DNA of 6,874 nt from Euryarchaeota archaeon UBA125 (GTDB taxonomy: Archaea > Thermoplasmatota > Poseidoniia > Poseidoniales > Thalassarchaeaceae): assembly GCA_002502625.1 (NCBI GenBank), contig DAPV01000013.1, positions 1-6,874 on the forward strand. The letters run 5' to 3'. This document shows, piece after piece, positions 5,295 to 6,874 of this stretch. Both the position numbers and the translations under genes were made by a program. Positions within the stretch are counted from its first letter, which is position 1. Each line of letters begins with the position of its first letter. Below the pieces are notes generated by a model. It was given only the letters and a program-made list of their open reading frames with translations. It was not told where the DNA came from and did no database searches.

Positions 5295-6185
5295 ATGAAC
5301 AATGATGTAGTTGAAGCGGCTGAATCAGCTATTAATTCTGGTGATATAGAACTAGCTAAGTCATTATTGCCTGAAATGTTAGACGGAAACAAATTCTTTG
5401 TTGAAACGTTAATCTCAATCTCTGAATCCGATATTCATGCATCATTGAATTCAATTGAAAAATGTATCAATACGGTAAGGAGTCCTAAATCTAGAGATCC
5501 CATATTAGAAGCTAGAGCTAAAATGATTAGAGGGTTAGCTAGGACATCAATAGGGGAGATAACAGAAGGCGGAGCAGATCTAAGATGGGCAATGGATAGA
5601 TTAGGAGCAATCTCTGATGGCTCAGATGAACATGGAATTTCGATTTTGAACGTAGCAGCATGGCACCGTCAGCAATCAGAGATAGTCATGTCTCTCGCTA
5701 CTCATTCAGAGATTGCACGTGAATCATCACATTCTCCTGAAATAGTTGCTATTTCTAGGCAACGAGTAGCATCAATACATGCCGAACTAGAAGATTATGT
5801 TGGAGCTTTACGTCATTATTGGACTGCTTGGAAATTATCTGCATTGAGTGGTATTGATGCAATTGCTGAAGTTTCTTGTCTTCACATTCTAGATATAGGA
5901 TTAACAGAAGTAAAAGATACTACATTAAGATTAGATGATCAAGTAATGAACGCATTACCTAGGTCTAAATCTGAAAAATCATCAGGATCTATACATCCTG
6001 ATGATTTGTTAGAGGCTCTAAATTGGATCACTCCGCGTTCATTGGATGATATTACTCATAATCATCGTCCTGATTTATTATTAATTATCGAATCTTATAA
6101 TATTCTAAATATGTCATTACCTGATGTATTAACAGAAAATAAACATTTAATTCAGGATTCTGAAGTTTCCAAATTACTCCAATAA
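5295..6185 (+). CDS. Uncharacterised alpha-helical protein, TPR-like
   Basis: I do not recognise a specific family. The 296-residue product has no signal peptide or membrane segment and reads as a chain of amphipathic helices. Several stretches have tetratricopeptide-like spacing of small and aromatic residues, for example AAESAINSGDIELAKSLL (8-25), ARAKMIRGLARTSIGEITEG (73-92) and YVGALRHYWTAWKLSALSG (168-186). The last 80 residues include a Ser/Lys linker (about 222-232) and a distinct helical end (HPDDLLEALNWI, then LLLIIESYNIL). It starts 4 nt after the DHH gene, with GGTGAT spanning that gene's stop codon as a ribosome binding site, so it is probably co-translated with it. A scaffold or adaptor for the upstream machinery is possible but unproven. 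Its 3' end overlaps the convergent NUDIX gene by 34 nt. Confidence 0.75.
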   Translation: MNNDVVEAAESAINSGDIELAKSLLPEMLDGNKFFVETLISISESDIHASLNSIEKCINTVRSPKSRDPILEARAKMIRGLARTSIGEITEGGADLRWAMDRLGAISDGSDEHGISILNVAAWHRQQSEIVMSLATHSEIARESSHSPEIVAISRQRVASIHAELEDYVGALRHYWTAWKLSALSGIDAIAEVSCLHILDIGLTEVKDTTLRLDDQVMNALPRSKSEKSSGSIHPDDLLEALNWITPRSLDDITHNHRPDLLLIIESYNILNMSLPDVLTENKHLIQDSEVSKLLQ

Positions 6186-6556
6186 TTTGCAATTAGATGC
6201 AGTTCTTCAACACCCCAATGTAGATCATCAGGTGGCGTTAAACACCAACCAACCTCCATAATATTTTCATCATTAGATTGCCAAGAAAAAGGATCAGCTG
6301 AAAATGGCACTGTTATCCATGCTACATGCCCATCCTGTAATAGGCTCGAATTAATCCCTCTGAATTGTCCAACCAATCCAGTTTCTTCATTTAATTCTCT
6401 AATTGCTGCTTCTTGAATAGACTCATTGTCATTAATTCGACCTCCAGGTAACTCCCATCCACGAGTTTTATGTCTTACCATAAGCCATGATGAATTAGAT
6501 TCTATTATTCCTGGTTGTTCATCAAATGGTGTGACCCAAATTACTACCCAAGTCAT
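6152..6556 (-). CDS. NUDIX hydrolase
   Basis: This protein of 134 residues has a complete NUDIX box, G-x5-E-x7-R-E-L-x-E-E-x-G-L, at residues 39-61 (from GRINDNE to REL and EETGL), with the metal-binding glutamates E54, E57 and E58 present. It is preceded by WLMVRHKTRGWELPGG, typical of MutT-like members. NUDIX enzymes hydrolyse nucleoside diphosphates linked to another group, releasing pyrophosphate-type bonds; the substrate here cannot be told from sequence. The C-terminal part is rich in Trp (DPFSWQ, VGWCL, LHWGVEEL). The gene is on the minus strand, 4 nt downstream of another minus-strand gene, with GAGTTGAT 3 nt before its ATG as a likely ribosome binding site. Its 3' end runs 34 nt into the convergent TPR-like gene. 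Confidence 0.92.
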   Translation of the reverse strand: MTWVVIWVTPFDEQPGIIESNSSWLMVRHKTRGWELPGGRINDNESIQEAAIRELNEETGLVGQFRGINSSLLQDGHVAWITVPFSADPFSWQSNDENIMEVGWCLTPPDDLHWGVEELHLIANYWSNLETSES

Positions 6557-6560
6557 ATGA

Positions 6561-6874
6561 TCAACTCAGACTACTCATAGCAATATCATAGTATTTCTGA
6601 GCCCAGTCATCCCCATTTGCGATTAATCTTCTAGACAGGAATAACGCTGATTGAACTTCACCATTGTCCAATAACTGTTTTAAGATATCTTCATCATTAA
6701 CTATTGGTAAGTCTTCTTCAACTATGTCCACTTTATCATGAATTTCTTCAGGTTTAGATAGATTATACATGCGATTTAGGAAGATTGTTCGACTAGAAAT
6801 ATCAGGAGGTGACCATGGAATTTTTTGGCCATCTAATCTAGCATCCATTCTATTTCTATATTCATCTCTCACAG
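6561..6874 (-). CDS. Unidentified protein, C-terminal part (cut by window end)
   Basis: This is an open minus-strand frame of at least 103 codons that reaches the right edge, so the true start probably lies outside; the GTG at 6872-6870 is the only candidate near the edge and I would not trust it. I do not recognise the family. The visible part has a basic/polar first section (RNRMDARLDGQKIPWSPPD, SRTIFLNRMYNLSKPEEI), an acidic linker (VDIVEEDLPIVNDED) and a helical C-terminus (ILKQLLDNGEVQSALFLSRRLIANGDDWAQKYYDIAMSSL) that could be a TPR-like helix pair. It has no membrane segment. It ends 4 nt before the NUDIX gene on the same strand, so the two are probably co-transcribed. Confidence 0.65.
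   Translation of the reverse strand, partial: VRDEYRNRMDARLDGQKIPWSPPDISSRTIFLNRMYNLSKPEEIHDKVDIVEEDLPIVNDEDILKQLLDNGEVQSALFLSRRLIANGDDWAQKYYDIAMSSLS

Noticed and set aside
1..6874. CRISPR array, insertion sequence, integron or phage genes
   Set aside because: I found no spaced direct repeats, terminal inverted repeats or transposase/integrase motifs. All genes but two are recognisable cellular housekeeping or enzyme families.

Overview
The window looks like an archaeal chromosome fragment. It holds the conserved euryarchaeal exosome supercluster: proteasome alpha subunit (3' end), SBDS/Sdo1, Rrp4, Rrp41, Rrp42, ribosomal protein L37Ae, a Pcc1-type KEOPS subunit and prefoldin beta. These are followed by a DHH/DHHA1 phosphoesterase and an uncharacterised alpha-helical (TPR-like) protein. 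The low GC, compact layout, overlapping stops and starts and frequent GGAGGTGAT-like ribosome binding sites fit a streamlined planktonic euryarchaeon. Marine Group II/III (Poseidoniia) is my best guess, but it is an inference from style and gene order, not a proven placement.

Layout: bases 2-6185 are one plus-strand gene train with almost no spacing. Genes are joined by 1-nt TAATG overlaps (rrp4/rrp41, rrp41/rrp42), longer overlaps (L37Ae/pcc1, pcc1/pfdB) or gaps of about 4-11 nt. The only real intergenic gap, 56 nt, lies before rrp4. Two minus-strand genes follow, an unidentified gene (cut by the window end) and then a NUDIX hydrolase; the NUDIX gene converges on the train with a 34-nt 3' overlap. 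There is no rRNA, tRNA, IS element or CRISPR array, and no gene-free stretch over 300 bases.

The genes make a quality-control and RNA-turnover module. The 20S proteasome degrades proteins. Rrp41/Rrp42 with the Rrp4 cap degrade or tail RNA. SBDS acts in large-subunit maturation, L37Ae is a large-subunit protein, Pcc1 belongs to the tRNA t6A (KEOPS) complex, and prefoldin delivers unfolded proteins to the chaperonin. The DHH phosphoesterase could plausibly act on short oligonucleotides left by the exosome.

The most unusual signal is at the 5' end of rrp4. Bases 1181-1280 are 71% G+C (hand count), against roughly 35% just downstream. The stretch folds into five consecutive, nearly back-to-back hairpins spanning 1183-1281, all inside the coding sequence. 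This looks like an RNA-level constraint, perhaps a cis-regulatory mRNA structure controlling the exosome genes. A recombined GC-rich segment is the main alternative.
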